Source: Pontibaca salina (lineage in GTDB: Bacteria; Pseudomonadota; Alphaproteobacteria; Rhodobacterales; Rhodobacteraceae). Taken from it: a DNA stretch of 64,000 bases. The DNA is taken from NCBI RefSeq assembly GCF_016307205.1, contig NZ_JAEIJD010000002.1:62001-126000 (forward strand). The letters are read 5' to 3'. Every line of letters begins with the position of its first letter. Position 1 is the stretch's first letter. Both the position numbers and the translations under genes were made by a program. The notes beneath the pieces are model-generated. The model saw only the letters and a program-made list of their open reading frames with translations, did not search any database and had not been told where the DNA came from. Of this stretch, positions 9,169 through 20,561 are shown piece by piece.

Positions 9169-10254
9169 ATGAACAAGATCGCCCCGCAGCCCGGAATCAT
9201 GGATATCGCGCTTTACCAAGGCGGCGCAGCGCATGTCGCCGGGGTGGCCGATGTGGTCAAGCTATCTTCGAACGAGAACCCCTTTGGCCCCAGCCCGCAA
9301 GCGGTTGCGGCGGTGCAGGCGGCGGCGGCGCGGATGCATCGCTATCCTTCCTCCGATCACGGGGATTTGCGCGCGGCGATTGGCGCGGCGCATGGGTTGG
9401 AGCCTGAGCGGGTCATCTGTGGCGCGGGCAGCGACGAGATCATCACCTTTCTATGTCAAGCCTATGCCGGGCCGGGCGACGAGGTGCTGCATACCGAGCA
9501 TGGCTTTGGTATGTACCGAATCTGCGCGCAGGCTGCGGGGGCGACACCAGTTGAGGTTCGGGAGCGTGAGCGGGTCACAGATATCGATGCGCTCATCGCC
9601 GGGTGCAACGAGCGGACCAAGTTGGTGTTCATTGCCAATCCGAACAATCCGACCGGCACGATGATCGGTGCGGAGGAGGTGGCGCGACTGGCAGACAGCA
9701 TTCCGCCGCAGGCGATTTTGGTGCTGGACGGAGCTTACGCCGAATATGTCGAGGGGTTTGACGGTGGCGCGGCGCAGGTCGCGGCACGTGAGAACGTGGT
9801 GATGACGCGCACGTTCTCGAAACTTTACGGGTTGGGGGGCTTGCGCGTCGGCTGGGCTTATGGGCCCAAAGCGATCATCGACGTGTTGAACCGGGTGCGC
9901 GGGCCGTTCAATCTTTCGACCGCTGCGATTGACGGCGCACGGGCGGCGCTGGCCGATGTGGATTATACGAAATGGTGCCGCGCCGAGAATGCGCGCTGGC
10001 GTGACTGGCTGGCCGCGGCGCTGGCCGAAGTCGGTGTTCCCTCGGACAGGTCTTGTGCCAATTTCATTCTGGCACGTTTTGCCAGTCAGGCCGAGGCGGA
10101 AGCCTGTGACGACTATTTGCAGTCGCAAGGGCTGATCGTGCGCCGGGTGTCGGGGTACAATTTGCCAAGCGCGCTGCGCATTACCATCGGGGACGAACCC
10201 GCCTGTCGCCGGGTCGCTGCTGCGGTGGCCAATTTCAAGGGTATAGTGGCGTGA
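9169..10254 (+). CDS. hisC: Histidinol-phosphate / aromatic amino acid aminotransferase
   Basis: The 361-residue fold-type I PLP enzyme has the HisC signatures [12 protein letters not shown] near residue 31, ANPNNPTGT near residue 155 and the PLP lysine 218 in [15 protein letters not shown]. It is coupled by a four-base overlap (GTGA) to a prephenate dehydrogenase gene. That pairing suggests it serves tyrosine or phenylalanine synthesis, histidine synthesis, or both, as HisC homologues often do. No other his genes are adjacent. Confidence 0.92.
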   Translation: MNKIAPQPGIMDIALYQGGAAHVAGVADVVKLSSNENPFGPSPQAVAAVQAAAARMHRYPSSDHGDLRAAIGAAHGLEPERVICGAGSDEIITFLCQAYAGPGDEVLHTEHGFGMYRICAQAAGATPVEVRERERVTDIDALIAGCNERTKLVFIANPNNPTGTMIGAEEVARLADSIPPQAILVLDGAYAEYVEGFDGGAAQVAARENVVMTRTFSKLYGLGGLRVGWAYGPKAIIDVLNRVRGPFNLSTAAIDGARAALADVDYTKWCRAENARWRDWLAAALAEVGVPSDRSCANFILARFASQAEAEACDDYLQSQGLIVRRVSGYNLPSALRITIGDEPACRRVAAAVANFKGIVA

Positions 10255-11174
10255 ATGGCCCGATTTATAACCGCGTCGCGCTGATTGGTCTGGGGCTGAT
10301 TGCGTCGTCGATGTACTGGGCGATCAAACGCGCCGGCGTGGTGGGGGAGGTGACGGGCTATGCCCGGTCGCAGGCCACCCGCGACACTGCGCGCCGGATC
10401 GGGTTATGTGACCGCGTCTGCGACAGTGCCGCGGCAGCGGTCGAAGGGGCCGATCTGGTGGTGCTTTGCGTGCCGGTTGGCGTCATGGGGCAGGTCGCGG
10501 CGGAAATTGCGCCGGCGCTGAAGCCGGGGGCGACGGTCAGCGACGTGGGCTCGGTCAAGCGGGCGGTGATCACTGCCGTGGAGCCGCAATTGCCTGACGA
10601 CGTTCATTTCGTTCCGGCGCATCCGCTGGCCGGGACCGAACATTCCGGCCCCGAGAGCGGCTTTGCCGAACTGTTTGACAACCGTTGGTGTCTCGTGGTT
10701 CCGGTCAATGGCACGGCAGAAACTCCCATCGCACAGTTGCAGTCCTTCTGGGAACTGCTGGGCGCAAATGTCGAGATCATGGATCCGGACCACCACGATC
10801 TGGTATTGGCAGTGACCAGCCACACGCCGCACCTGATCGCCTATACGATGGTGGGTGTCGCCGATGATCTGCGCCGGGTGACTGACAGCGAAGTGATCAA
10901 ATATTCCGCCGCCGGGTTTCGCGATTTCACCCGGATTGCGGCCAGCGACCCGACCATGTGGCGCGATGTGTTCCTGTCCAACAAAGATGCGACGCTGGAG
11001 ATACTCGGCCGGTTCACGGAAGAGCTGTTCGCCCTGCAACGCGCGATCCGCACCGGTGATGGTGAGCATCTGCACGAATATTTTACACGCACACGCGCGA
11101 TCCGCCGGGGCATCATCGAGGCGGGGCAGGATACCGATGCGCCCGATTTCGGACGCGCAAAGGCCAAAGAATAG
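10251..11174 (+). CDS. tyrC: Prephenate/arogenate dehydrogenase
   Basis: The 307-residue cytosolic enzyme oxidatively decarboxylates prephenate or arogenate in tyrosine synthesis. The Rossmann motif [13 protein letters not shown] starts at about residue 8, and the substrate-binding segments [11 protein letters not shown] near residue 123 and SHTPHLIAY near residue 188 are typical of TyrA/TyrC dehydrogenase domains. There is no chorismate mutase or ACT domain. It starts with GTG and overlaps hisC by four bases, so the two are translated together. Cofactor preference cannot be read with confidence. Confidence 0.92.
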   Translation: MNGPIYNRVALIGLGLIASSMYWAIKRAGVVGEVTGYARSQATRDTARRIGLCDRVCDSAAAAVEGADLVVLCVPVGVMGQVAAEIAPALKPGATVSDVGSVKRAVITAVEPQLPDDVHFVPAHPLAGTEHSGPESGFAELFDNRWCLVVPVNGTAETPIAQLQSFWELLGANVEIMDPDHHDLVLAVTSHTPHLIAYTMVGVADDLRRVTDSEVIKYSAAGFRDFTRIAASDPTMWRDVFLSNKDATLEILGRFTEELFALQRAIRTGDGEHLHEYFTRTRAIRRGIIEAGQDTDAPDFGRAKAKE

Positions 11175-11187
11175 TATCGCTGGCGAT

Positions 11188-11233
11188 GGTTCTGGAGTGC
11201 GGGGGCATTGCCGGTTGTGCCAGAACCTGTTTT
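11188..11233 (+). terminator. Probable terminator of hisC-tyrC
   Basis: GGTTCTGG at 11188-11195 pairs perfectly with CCAGAACC at 11220-11227 and is followed by TGTTTT. The 24-base loop is long, so the call is moderate. It sits between tyrC and the convergent DUF2125 gene. Confidence 0.5.
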
Positions 11234-11238
11234 GGCGT

Positions 11239-12240
11239 TTAACGCAGTATCAGATATGGTGCCGGGCCAAGTGGCAACAGGCCGAAATAAATGGTTCCGT
11301 TGCGCAGATCTAGGCTGAGATCCAACGTATCGCCGCTAGCGCCAAGACTTGATAGCAGCGACAGGACCTTTTCTGAAGTCGCAGCCGAGCGCGGCGACAG
11401 CGCGCCGCTGTCCTGCGCCAGAGCCAGCATGTCGCGCCAGTTTTCAGCTCTGATCGTCACCTGACCCTGAGGGATTCCATCTCGGTTAACAGTGACTTGC
11501 CCTGTGGCCTTCAGACGTAATGGCCCCCAATCGAGCAGTGCCAGCGCCAAATCTATGGCGGTGGGTTGCGGGCGACGTTCTTCCAGAGCGCGGCGATCCC
11601 AAGGCCGGTCGAATGCTACGCGCATGGAGATGTCGAGCGTGCCGAGAGTATCTGGCAGGTTGTCGGCGCGGCCGCGCGTTCGCCGCAGCAGCGGACCGGT
11701 GGAAAAGTCTGTCGCTTTAATCTCGACATCATAGGTTTCGGGCATATCGGTCTGGACCATCATCGCCGTGATGCTTTCGGCACTGATCAGCGGGATCCCT
11801 TCGCTACTTGCCTCCAACGGACCGGTTTGTAACGCCATCCGCTCGACCTCCAGTGCGCGGCTGCGGGCCAAATGCAGATTCGCGGACATATCCTGCGCAT
11901 TGATCACCGTGGTTTGGTCGAGCCAGGACAGCCGCTGCGCGCTGGCAGGGAAGTGCAGGGTCAGCCGTCCGGGCCAGATCGCGGGGCCTTGCAGATGCAG
12001 CCAATCGGCCCGCCATGCAAGACCAGTGGCAGGATCAGCCAGAGCGGGTTTGTCGATCATCGTGAATAAGTGGAGCGGATAGCCTGACGTTGACATCGTG
12101 GCATAATCCGCTTGCCAGCCCTGAGCGTCGTGCTTGTCAAACCAGTGGGCAATGTTGCGGCGCATCATGTAGCCCGCACCATACCACCAGGCCGACCAGA
12201 GCAACCCCAGAATTATCAGGATTTTCAGCACGCGCCTCAT
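11239..12240 (-). CDS. DUF2125-type envelope protein of unknown function
   Basis: The 333-residue protein starts MRRVLKILIILGLLWSAWWYGAG, a signal anchor or signal peptide, followed by a soluble beta-rich region predicted to be periplasmic. The architecture and features such as ARWFDKHD-like and GYPLHL segments after the leader match alphaproteobacterial DUF2125 proteins, whose function is unknown to me. The start at 12240 was chosen over an upstream in-frame start because AAAGGGGG precedes it and it places the hydrophobic leader at the N-terminus. It is divergent from the ChaC-like gene. Confidence 0.75.
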   Translation of the reverse strand: MRRVLKILIILGLLWSAWWYGAGYMMRRNIAHWFDKHDAQGWQADYATMSTSGYPLHLFTMIDKPALADPATGLAWRADWLHLQGPAIWPGRLTLHFPASAQRLSWLDQTTVINAQDMSANLHLARSRALEVERMALQTGPLEASSEGIPLISAESITAMMVQTDMPETYDVEIKATDFSTGPLLRRTRGRADNLPDTLGTLDISMRVAFDRPWDRRALEERRPQPTAIDLALALLDWGPLRLKATGQVTVNRDGIPQGQVTIRAENWRDMLALAQDSGALSPRSAATSEKVLSLLSSLGASGDTLDLSLDLRNGTIYFGLLPLGPAPYLILR

Positions 12241-12306
12241 GTGCTGCCCCCTTTCACCTGCCCCTAATTTGCTGTTTATAGGGGCCGTGAAACAAGGACC
12301 AGAACA

Positions 12307-12852
12307 ATGACGATGTGGGTGTTCGGATACGGCTCGCTGCTGTGGAATCCGGGATTCAAAGTTACGCGGCGCGTAGTGGCGACCTTGCCGGGCTACCACC
12401 GGTCGTTCTGCATGCGCTCGATCCACCATCGCGGCACAGCCGAGGTACCGGGGCTGGTGCTTGCGCTTGATGCCGCACCGGATGTGTCCTGCATCGGCAT
12501 GGCGCTGGCCGTTGCGCCGGGGCAGGAGGCGCAGACGCTGGAGTATCTGCGAGCGCGCGAACTGATCTCTTCAGCCTATCTGGAGCGGGTTCTCACCATC
12601 ACGCTGGAGGATGGGACCGAGGTGGGCGCAGTCACATATGTGATTGACCCCACGCATGAGCAATATTGCAAAGATCTCTCGCTTGAAGACCAGGCCCATA
12701 TCATCGCTCGCGCGGTGGGCGAAATGGGCCCGAACACCGAATATCTGTATAACACCGCCGACCATCTGGCCGAAGTTGGGTTGCATGATCCCGATCTGGA
12801 CTGGTTGACCCAGCGGGTGCGTGGGCTTGCTGGACAAACACTTGGCGTTTGA
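12307..12852 (+). CDS. ChaC-like gamma-glutamylcyclotransferase
   Basis: The 181-residue protein begins with WVFGYGSLLWNPGF, the nucleotide- or substrate-loop signature of the ChaC family, and has the conserved RSFCMRSIHHRG segment near residue 38 and a glutamate in RARELIS near residue 88, where the catalytic glutamate of this family lies. ChaC enzymes split glutathione to 5-oxoproline and Cys-Gly in the cytosol. Length is normal. It is followed by the motor-like gene pair but spacing does not prove cotranscription. Confidence 0.87.
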   Translation: MTMWVFGYGSLLWNPGFKVTRRVVATLPGYHRSFCMRSIHHRGTAEVPGLVLALDAAPDVSCIGMALAVAPGQEAQTLEYLRARELISSAYLERVLTITLEDGTEVGAVTYVIDPTHEQYCKDLSLEDQAHIIARAVGEMGPNTEYLYNTADHLAEVGLHDPDLDWLTQRVRGLAGQTLGV

Positions 12853-12905
12853 GGATTGTATTCGATAGGCTTTGCCCGTGCAGAAAAGTGTTAGGATCGA
12901 GGCGC

Positions 12906-14090
12906 ATGGCGCAATCAGACCGCAAAATTCGGCCTCAGTTCACGCAGCCGGTTCGCCAGATCGTATCGATGGTTCTGGTTCTCGTTCTGGCGGGGGCCGG
13001 CGCGGTTTTGGCATTGCCGCGCGTGCTGCCGGTGTTTCAGGCCAATCCCTATCTCAACGGGTTCATCTTTTTCGTTTTTGTGATCGGCGTGCTGGCATGT
13101 TTCTGGCAGGTGTTTCAACTCGCCGGATCGGTAAGGTGGATCGAACGTTTTGTTGCCGGTGACCCCAATCAGACGAAATCAGCACCGCAGTTACTGGCCC
13201 CCTTGGCGTCGCTGTTGCGCGCGCGGGCCGAACGCATGCAACTGGGCGCGTCCTCGACCCGGTCGATCCTGGACTCGGTCGCCACCCGCATCGACGAAGA
13301 ACGCGAGATCACCCGCTATATCGTCAACGTACTGATTTTCCTTGGCCTGCTTGGCACCTTCTATGGTCTGGCCACCACCGTCCCCGCCGTTGTGGAAACA
13401 ATACGCAGCCTAGCGCCGCAAGAAGGCGAAGAGGCGATCGGCGTCTTTAACCGCTTGATGACCGGACTTGAGGCGCAATTGGGAGGCATGGGGGTTGCCT
13501 TTGCCTCGTCACTGATGGGGCTGACCGGATCGCTGATCGTGGGGCTGCTGGAACTGTTCGCGGGGCACGGTCAGAACCGGTTTTATCGCGAGTTGGAGGA
13601 ATGGCTGTCCTCGTTTACCCGGGTCGGGTTTTCCTCGGGCGAGGAAGAAGGTGGCAGCACGGATGCCGATGTGATGGTGACGGTGCTAGACCAGATGGAC
13701 GCGCTGCATGCGATATTCCGTCAGTCCGATGAGGGGCGCGCGGCGCTTGATCACAAGCTGGGTCGGTTGATCGACTCCTTTGCCCAGATAAACGAAAGGC
13801 TGGATCAATCCGACGCGACCGCCACCGCTTTGGAGCGTGTGGCCGGGGCGCAGGACCGATTGACCGATCTGTTGCGCGAGCATGGACCGGGCGAGACCAT
13901 CGACGCCGAAAGTCGGATGCGGCTGCGCTCGATCGACGTACAGATGTTGCGGATTCTCGAAGAAATTTCCGCCGGGCGGCAGGAAAGCATGGCAGAATTG
14001 CGCAAAGAGATCGACCAACTGGTCAGGGCGTTCACGTTGCCGCACGGACAGGGGCACGCGCATTCGTCGGATGGCCCGAGGGAGGGCTAG
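12906..14090 (+). CDS. MotA/TolQ/ExbB-like proton-channel subunit
   Basis: The 394-residue inner-membrane protein has four likely membrane segments near residues 20-41, 46-73, 137-163 and 194-221. The third carries LGLLGTFYGLATTV and the fourth GVAFASSLMGLTGSLIVG, both typical of the pore helices of the MotA/ExbB/TolQ stator family. About 170 residues of cytoplasmic tail follow, longer than ExbB or TolQ. The ATG at 12906 is preferred to a TTG at 12849 that lies inside the preceding gene. The next gene encodes a MotB/OmpA-like partner, so the pair should form a 5:2-type ion-driven motor. Flagellar, Tol and Ton genes are absent nearby. Confidence 0.85.
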   Translation: MAQSDRKIRPQFTQPVRQIVSMVLVLVLAGAGAVLALPRVLPVFQANPYLNGFIFFVFVIGVLACFWQVFQLAGSVRWIERFVAGDPNQTKSAPQLLAPLASLLRARAERMQLGASSTRSILDSVATRIDEEREITRYIVNVLIFLGLLGTFYGLATTVPAVVETIRSLAPQEGEEAIGVFNRLMTGLEAQLGGMGVAFASSLMGLTGSLIVGLLELFAGHGQNRFYRELEEWLSSFTRVGFSSGEEEGGSTDADVMVTVLDQMDALHAIFRQSDEGRAALDHKLGRLIDSFAQINERLDQSDATATALERVAGAQDRLTDLLREHGPGETIDAESRMRLRSIDVQMLRILEEISAGRQESMAELRKEIDQLVRAFTLPHGQGHAHSSDGPREG

Positions 14091-14093
14091 GGG

Positions 14094-15569
14094 ATGGCCC
14101 TGCAACGACGTACAGGACAACGGTTTCAGGCATCGATCTGGCCGGGTTTTGTCGATGCAATGACCGGTCTTTTGCTGGTGCTGATGTTCCTGCTGACCAT
14201 CTTTATGGTGGTGCAATTCGTGCTGCGCGAAACCATAAGCGGACAGGAAAGCGAATTGGATGCGCTGACCAGCGAAGTCGGCGCGCTGTCCACGGCGTTG
14301 GGGATGGAGGAACAGCGTGCCGGCGTGCTTGAGGCCCGTTTGGGGGCGCTGAACGCCGCGCTGAGTGCTGCGCAATCTGATCTTGCCGCAGCACAGGACG
14401 AATTGGCCAGCCAGTCCGAGCGGATCGCATCGCTGAGCATGGCGCGCGACCGCGCCGAGGGCCGCATCGAAGATCTGGAGCAGGCACGGAGCGAATTGCT
14501 GAGCGAGCAGCAAGCGCTGACCCTCGCGCTGGCCCAAAGCCGCGAGGAGTTCGACGCCCAGGCCGAGGCCGCCCGTTTGGCCGCCGCCAGGCGCGAGGCG
14601 CTGGAGGCGCTGGTGGCGGACCTTCGCGCCGACAAGGTGCAGTCCGAGGAGCGCGCGCAATCATTGCAAGAACAGTTAAGCGACGAAGAGGCCGCGCGCT
14701 TGGCCGAGGCTGCGGCGGCTCAGGCATTGCGCGACAAGTTGGCCGATGCCGATGCGGAACTGACCGCGATGACATTGTTTCTGGAACGCCAGCGGCAAGA
14801 GGCGGAAGAAACCTTGCATCTTTTGGCCGAACAGAAAGAGCATTCGACCGAGGCACAGCGCCAGACCGCACTGTTGAACCAGCAGGTCGCAGCGCTGCGG
14901 GGGCAGCTTGGCCAGCTACAGGCGCTGCTAGGCGATTATAAAGAGCGTGACGCGGCAGCGCAGGTGCAATTGCAGAATCTGGGAACCGATCTGAACGCGG
15001 CACTGGCCCGCGCCGCTTCGGAAGAGCGCAAACGCCGCCTGCTGGAGGAAACGGAACGCCAGCGGCTGGCACAGGAGGCGGAGGAACTGCGCGCGCAGGC
15101 CAAGGATCTGGAACGGTACCGCTCGGAGTTTTTTGGGCGGCTGCGCGACCTGCTGGGCAATCAGGAAGGGATACGCATCGAGGGCGACCGCTTTGTGTTT
15201 TCCTCCGAGGTGCTGTTTCCGTCTGGCAGCGCGCTTTTGTCGCCAGCAGGCCAGCAGCAGATCGCCCGGGTGGCCGACATCCTGCGCGGCATTATCGACG
15301 ATATCCCGCCCGAACTTGATTGGGTGATCCGGGTCGACGGACATACCGACAGCACGCCGCTCAGCGGATATGGCAGATTTGCCGACAATTGGGAGCTCAG
15401 CCAGGCGAGGGCGCTCTCGGTGGTGCGCTATATGGTCGACGCGCTGGAGATTCCGCCCGACCGGCTGACCGCCAACGGATTCGGACAGTTCCAGCCAGTC
15501 AACACCGCCGACACGGCCGAAGCGCGCGCCCAGAACCGCCGGATCGAGTTGAAGCTGACCGAGAAATAG
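14094..15569 (+). CDS. MotB-like peptidoglycan-binding subunit with long coiled coil and OmpA domain
   Basis: The 491-residue protein has one N-terminal membrane helix in WPGFVDAMTGLLLVLMFLL; Asp21 aligns with the proton-carrying aspartate of MotB (Asp32 in E. coli). Residues of about 45-345 are a nearly unbroken, Ala/Glu/Gln/Arg-rich coiled coil, far longer than the linker of MotB, ExbD or TolR. The OmpA/peptidoglycan domain from about residue 355 carries VDGHTDSTPLSG, LSQARALSVVRYM and NRRIELKL. It begins three bases after the MotA-like gene ends, so the two are cotranscribed. The topology implies a motor that pushes or rotates a periplasmic rod anchored in the cell wall; its task is unknown. 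Confidence 0.87.
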   Translation: MALQRRTGQRFQASIWPGFVDAMTGLLLVLMFLLTIFMVVQFVLRETISGQESELDALTSEVGALSTALGMEEQRAGVLEARLGALNAALSAAQSDLAAAQDELASQSERIASLSMARDRAEGRIEDLEQARSELLSEQQALTLALAQSREEFDAQAEAARLAAARREALEALVADLRADKVQSEERAQSLQEQLSDEEAARLAEAAAAQALRDKLADADAELTAMTLFLERQRQEAEETLHLLAEQKEHSTEAQRQTALLNQQVAALRGQLGQLQALLGDYKERDAAAQVQLQNLGTDLNAALARAASEERKRRLLEETERQRLAQEAEELRAQAKDLERYRSEFFGRLRDLLGNQEGIRIEGDRFVFSSEVLFPSGSALLSPAGQQQIARVADILRGIIDDIPPELDWVIRVDGHTDSTPLSGYGRFADNWELSQARALSVVRYMVDALEIPPDRLTANGFGQFQPVNTADTAEARAQNRRIELKLTEK

Positions 15570-15581
15570 CAGCTGGAACGA

Positions 15582-15618
15582 AAACGCCCGCCGCGACCTG
15601 AAGATCGCAGCGGGCGTC
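15582..15618 (-). terminator. Terminator of clpA (minus strand)
   Basis: A 13-base inverted repeat with one mismatch (ACGCCCGCCGCGA against TCGCAGCGGGCGT) is followed on the minus strand by a T-rich run. It lies between the convergent OmpA-domain gene and clpA and may serve both. Confidence 0.75.
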
Positions 15619-15645
15619 ATTGGCACAGGGCAGCTGCCCTTTGTG

Positions 15646-17967
<2,322 letters not shown>

Positions 17968-18138
17968 GGCGTGCTCCTCTGGTCTGTGTCGGTGAGGGAG
18001 CGAATGGGGTCGCACCCCCGAGCCAACTTGATCTTATACTAATAGAGTTTGGTTGATAGAGCCACGTCTTCAAGTTTTTTCTTTGCTGGCGCAGTCACAT
18101 TTCCCGTGACCGTTGCAAGGCGGCGTGAAGCGCGGGGA

Positions 18139-18906
18139 TCAAAATTTGTCTTTTCGGGTGCGGATCTCTGCAAAGACCTCTGCAGGGCTGGCATCTTCCA
18201 TGCCAAGGGCGGTCTGTACCGTTGGTTCATTCGCGCGCAGAAACGGGTTGGTTTTCAGTTCCAGCCGCAGGGGAGAGGGAACCAACGGGATGTCCTGCGC
18301 CCGCGCCTGCGCGATGTCTTCAACACGCGATATAAGGTCTTGGTTATCGGGTTCAATAGTCAAGGCAAAAGCGCCATTGGCTTGAGTATATTCATGGCCT
18401 GAGTAAATGATCGTGTCCTCTGGCAGATTGGCCAGCTTTTGCAAGCTTTCCCACATTTGCGGCATCGTGCCCTCGACCACACGTCCACAACCCAGGGCCA
18501 TCAGGCTGTCGGCGGTGAAGGCCGCCTTGCTGTCGGGAAAATGGAACGCGATATGGCCCAGCGTATGGCCCGGTACGGCGATAACATGGCCGGTCTGCCC
18601 GCCGATCCTGACCGTGTCGCCGTCGTCCACCTGGATATCGAGCGCGGGCAGGCGATGCGCATCGCTGCGCGCCCCGACCACTTTGGCGGAATGGCTTTCC
18701 AGCAGCGTATCTAGCCCCTGCACATGATCCGCGTGATGGTGGGTCAGCAGTACTTGATTGACCTGCCAGCCACGTTCTTGCAGCATCGCCAAGATCGGCG
18801 CGGCCTCGGGCACGTCAATGACGGCGGTTTCACCGCTTTCGCTGTCATGCGCGATGAAGGCATAATTGTCAGACAGGCACGGGACGGTCAAAATCTCCAA
18901 GGGCAT
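18139..18906 (-). CDS. gloB: Hydroxyacylglutathione hydrolase (glyoxalase II)
   Basis: The 255-residue metallo-beta-lactamase-fold enzyme hydrolyses S-lactoylglutathione in methylglyoxal detoxification. The dinuclear metal site THHHADHVQG is near residue 55, with VPGHTLGHIAFH near residue 110, ADSLMALGCGR near residue 131 and SGHEYTQAN near residue 169. The C-terminal glutathione-binding domain is present. GAAAGGA precedes the ATG. It is divergent from a methyltransferase gene. Confidence 0.95.
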   Translation of the reverse strand: MPLEILTVPCLSDNYAFIAHDSESGETAVIDVPEAAPILAMLQERGWQVNQVLLTHHHADHVQGLDTLLESHSAKVVGARSDAHRLPALDIQVDDGDTVRIGGQTGHVIAVPGHTLGHIAFHFPDSKAAFTADSLMALGCGRVVEGTMPQMWESLQKLANLPEDTIIYSGHEYTQANGAFALTIEPDNQDLISRVEDIAQARAQDIPLVPSPLRLELKTNPFLRANEPTVQTALGMEDASPAEVFAEIRTRKDKF

Positions 18907-18972
18907 GGTCTTTCGTCCTTTCGTTGTTAAACTTCATTCAGCCAAGACTGACTTAACTGACAGGCGTGCGCA

Positions 18973-19716
18973 ATGCATCTCGACGTGCAGGAACTTCGCA
19001 GCTTCTACTATCGCAGCACGCTGGGACGCGGAGCGCAGGCGTCGATCCGCATGCGATTGCTGGAATTGTGGCCCGAGGCCAACGGCCAGACCGTCGCCGG
19101 CTTTGGTTTTGCAGTGCCGGCGCTGCGCCCTTATCTGCCGCAGGCGCGGCGGATGATCGCATTGATGCCCGCGCAGCAGGGCGTGATTGCCTGGCCGCCG
19201 GGGCTGCCGAATAAGTCGGTGTTGACTGAAGAGACGCAGTGGCCGATCGAAACCGGACATATCGACAAGCTTCTAGTAATGCATGGGCTGGAAGGGTCGG
19301 AACACCCTTCACAGCTTCTTGACGAGTGCTGGCGGGTGTTGGGGCCGGGGGGGCGAGCGATCTTTATCGTACCGAGCCGCGGCGGGCTTTGGTCGCGCAA
19401 CGACGCCACGCCGTTCGGGCACGGGCAACCGTATACGCCGGGTCAGTTGGAGACCCTGTTGAGACAGCATCGCTTTGTACCGGAAAGACATGCTGCAGCG
19501 TTGTATCAGCCGCCATCGTCACGGCGATTCTGGCTGAAGTCGCGAACGGTCTTTGAACGGTTGGGGCGGAGGTTGCCGTCAGTTGTCGCCGGCGGGGTGG
19601 TGATGATCGAGGTCAGTAAACGGGTACAGGCACCGACAGGAACCGGCGTGAAGGAACTTGCCAGACGACCGGCGCGCGCCCTCAAGGGGGTAAAAGGGGT
19701 CACACGCCCGGCCTGA
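18973..19716 (+). CDS. Class I SAM-dependent methyltransferase-like protein
   Basis: The 247-residue cytosolic protein has a weak SAM-binding region (GQTVAGFGFAVPAL near residue 38), a post-I acidic segment and the ECWRVLGPGGRAIFIVPSRG segment near residue 118, which is the usual beta-5 region of class I methyltransferases. The usual GxGxG of motif I reads GFGFA. The C-terminus is basic. It is divergent from gloB by 66 bases, which share the promoter region. The substrate is unknown. Confidence 0.7.
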   Translation: MHLDVQELRSFYYRSTLGRGAQASIRMRLLELWPEANGQTVAGFGFAVPALRPYLPQARRMIALMPAQQGVIAWPPGLPNKSVLTEETQWPIETGHIDKLLVMHGLEGSEHPSQLLDECWRVLGPGGRAIFIVPSRGGLWSRNDATPFGHGQPYTPGQLETLLRQHRFVPERHAAALYQPPSSRRFWLKSRTVFERLGRRLPSVVAGGVVMIEVSKRVQAPTGTGVKELARRPARALKGVKGVTRPA

Positions 19717-20000
19717 TGGAGAACTCTAGATTGCTTGAACATGCGGGAATCGTTTGAAAACCCGATCATCAGATAGGGCAAATTTATCACGGATTTCCCG
19801 CAATCTACCGCCGAGTGTCCAAGATACTGGAAATATGCGAATAATCGGAGTGTGCATAATGCCTGTGCCATGTTGCGGGAATGGGATGCCTCTGCTACAT
19901 CCACGCTGATTTTGATGCCCTGCCAATTCGCCGGGCTATTCAACGCCCCCGGAGATCGCAGCATATGCGGCTAACCGGGGCCAATACCGGAAGGGTGGAC

Positions 20001-20561
20001 GTGTCAGAAGCAGCATCGATTTCCACAAGTATCGCCGAGCGCTATGCCACCGCGATATTTGAGATCGCGCAAGAGAATGATAATCTCGCCGGACTTGAGG
20101 CCAGTCTCACGGATCTGGCCACCACGCTGGAAGACAGCGCCGAGTTGCGTAATCTGATCGAATCGCCAGTGATATCGCGGACCGATCAGAAAGGTGCCAT
20201 TGTCGCGATTGCGGAGAAAATGAAACTGGTTCCAGTGCTGCGCGATACATTGGCGTTGATGGCTGACAAGCGCCGCCTCTACGTCGTGCCGCACCTGATC
20301 ACGGCGCTGCGCGCCCTGCTGGCTGCACAGCGCAACGAGGTTGTCGCCGATGTCACAAGCGCCAAGGCCCTGACCAAGGCACAAACCGAAAAACTCGCGT
20401 CCACTCTGACGAAGAATGTGGGCAAGACCGTCACCATCAACGCGACTGTCGATGAAAGCCTCATCGGCGGTCTTGTCGTCAAGGTGGGCAGCAAGATGAT
20501 CGACACGTCGATTCGCGCGCGGCTCAATTCCCTCCAGAATGCAATGAAAGAGGTCGGATAA
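20001..20561 (+). CDS. atpH: ATP synthase F1 delta subunit
   Basis: The 186-residue peripheral-stalk subunit links F1 to the F0 b subunits. It starts with GTG at 20001 (VSEAASISTSIAERYATAIFE), chosen because homologues begin at this point and a purine-rich GGAAGGGTGGA precedes it. The C-terminal LIGGLVVKVGSKMIDTSIRARL segment is characteristic. It is the first gene of atpHAGDC; the 284-base region upstream must hold the operon promoter, although no convincing hexamers stand out. Confidence 0.93.
   Translation: MSEAASISTSIAERYATAIFEIAQENDNLAGLEASLTDLATTLEDSAELRNLIESPVISRTDQKGAIVAIAEKMKLVPVLRDTLALMADKRRLYVVPHLITALRALLAAQRNEVVADVTSAKALTKAQTEKLASTLTKNVGKTVTINATVDESLIGGLVVKVGSKMIDTSIRARLNSLQNAMKEVG

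Noticed and set aside
12906-15569. Labelling the motor pair as a Zorya defence system.
   Set aside because: No ZorC, ZorD or ZorE-like genes are adjacent; the coiled coil is in the MotB-like partner, unlike the long cytoplasmic tail of ZorA, and the neighbours are housekeeping genes.
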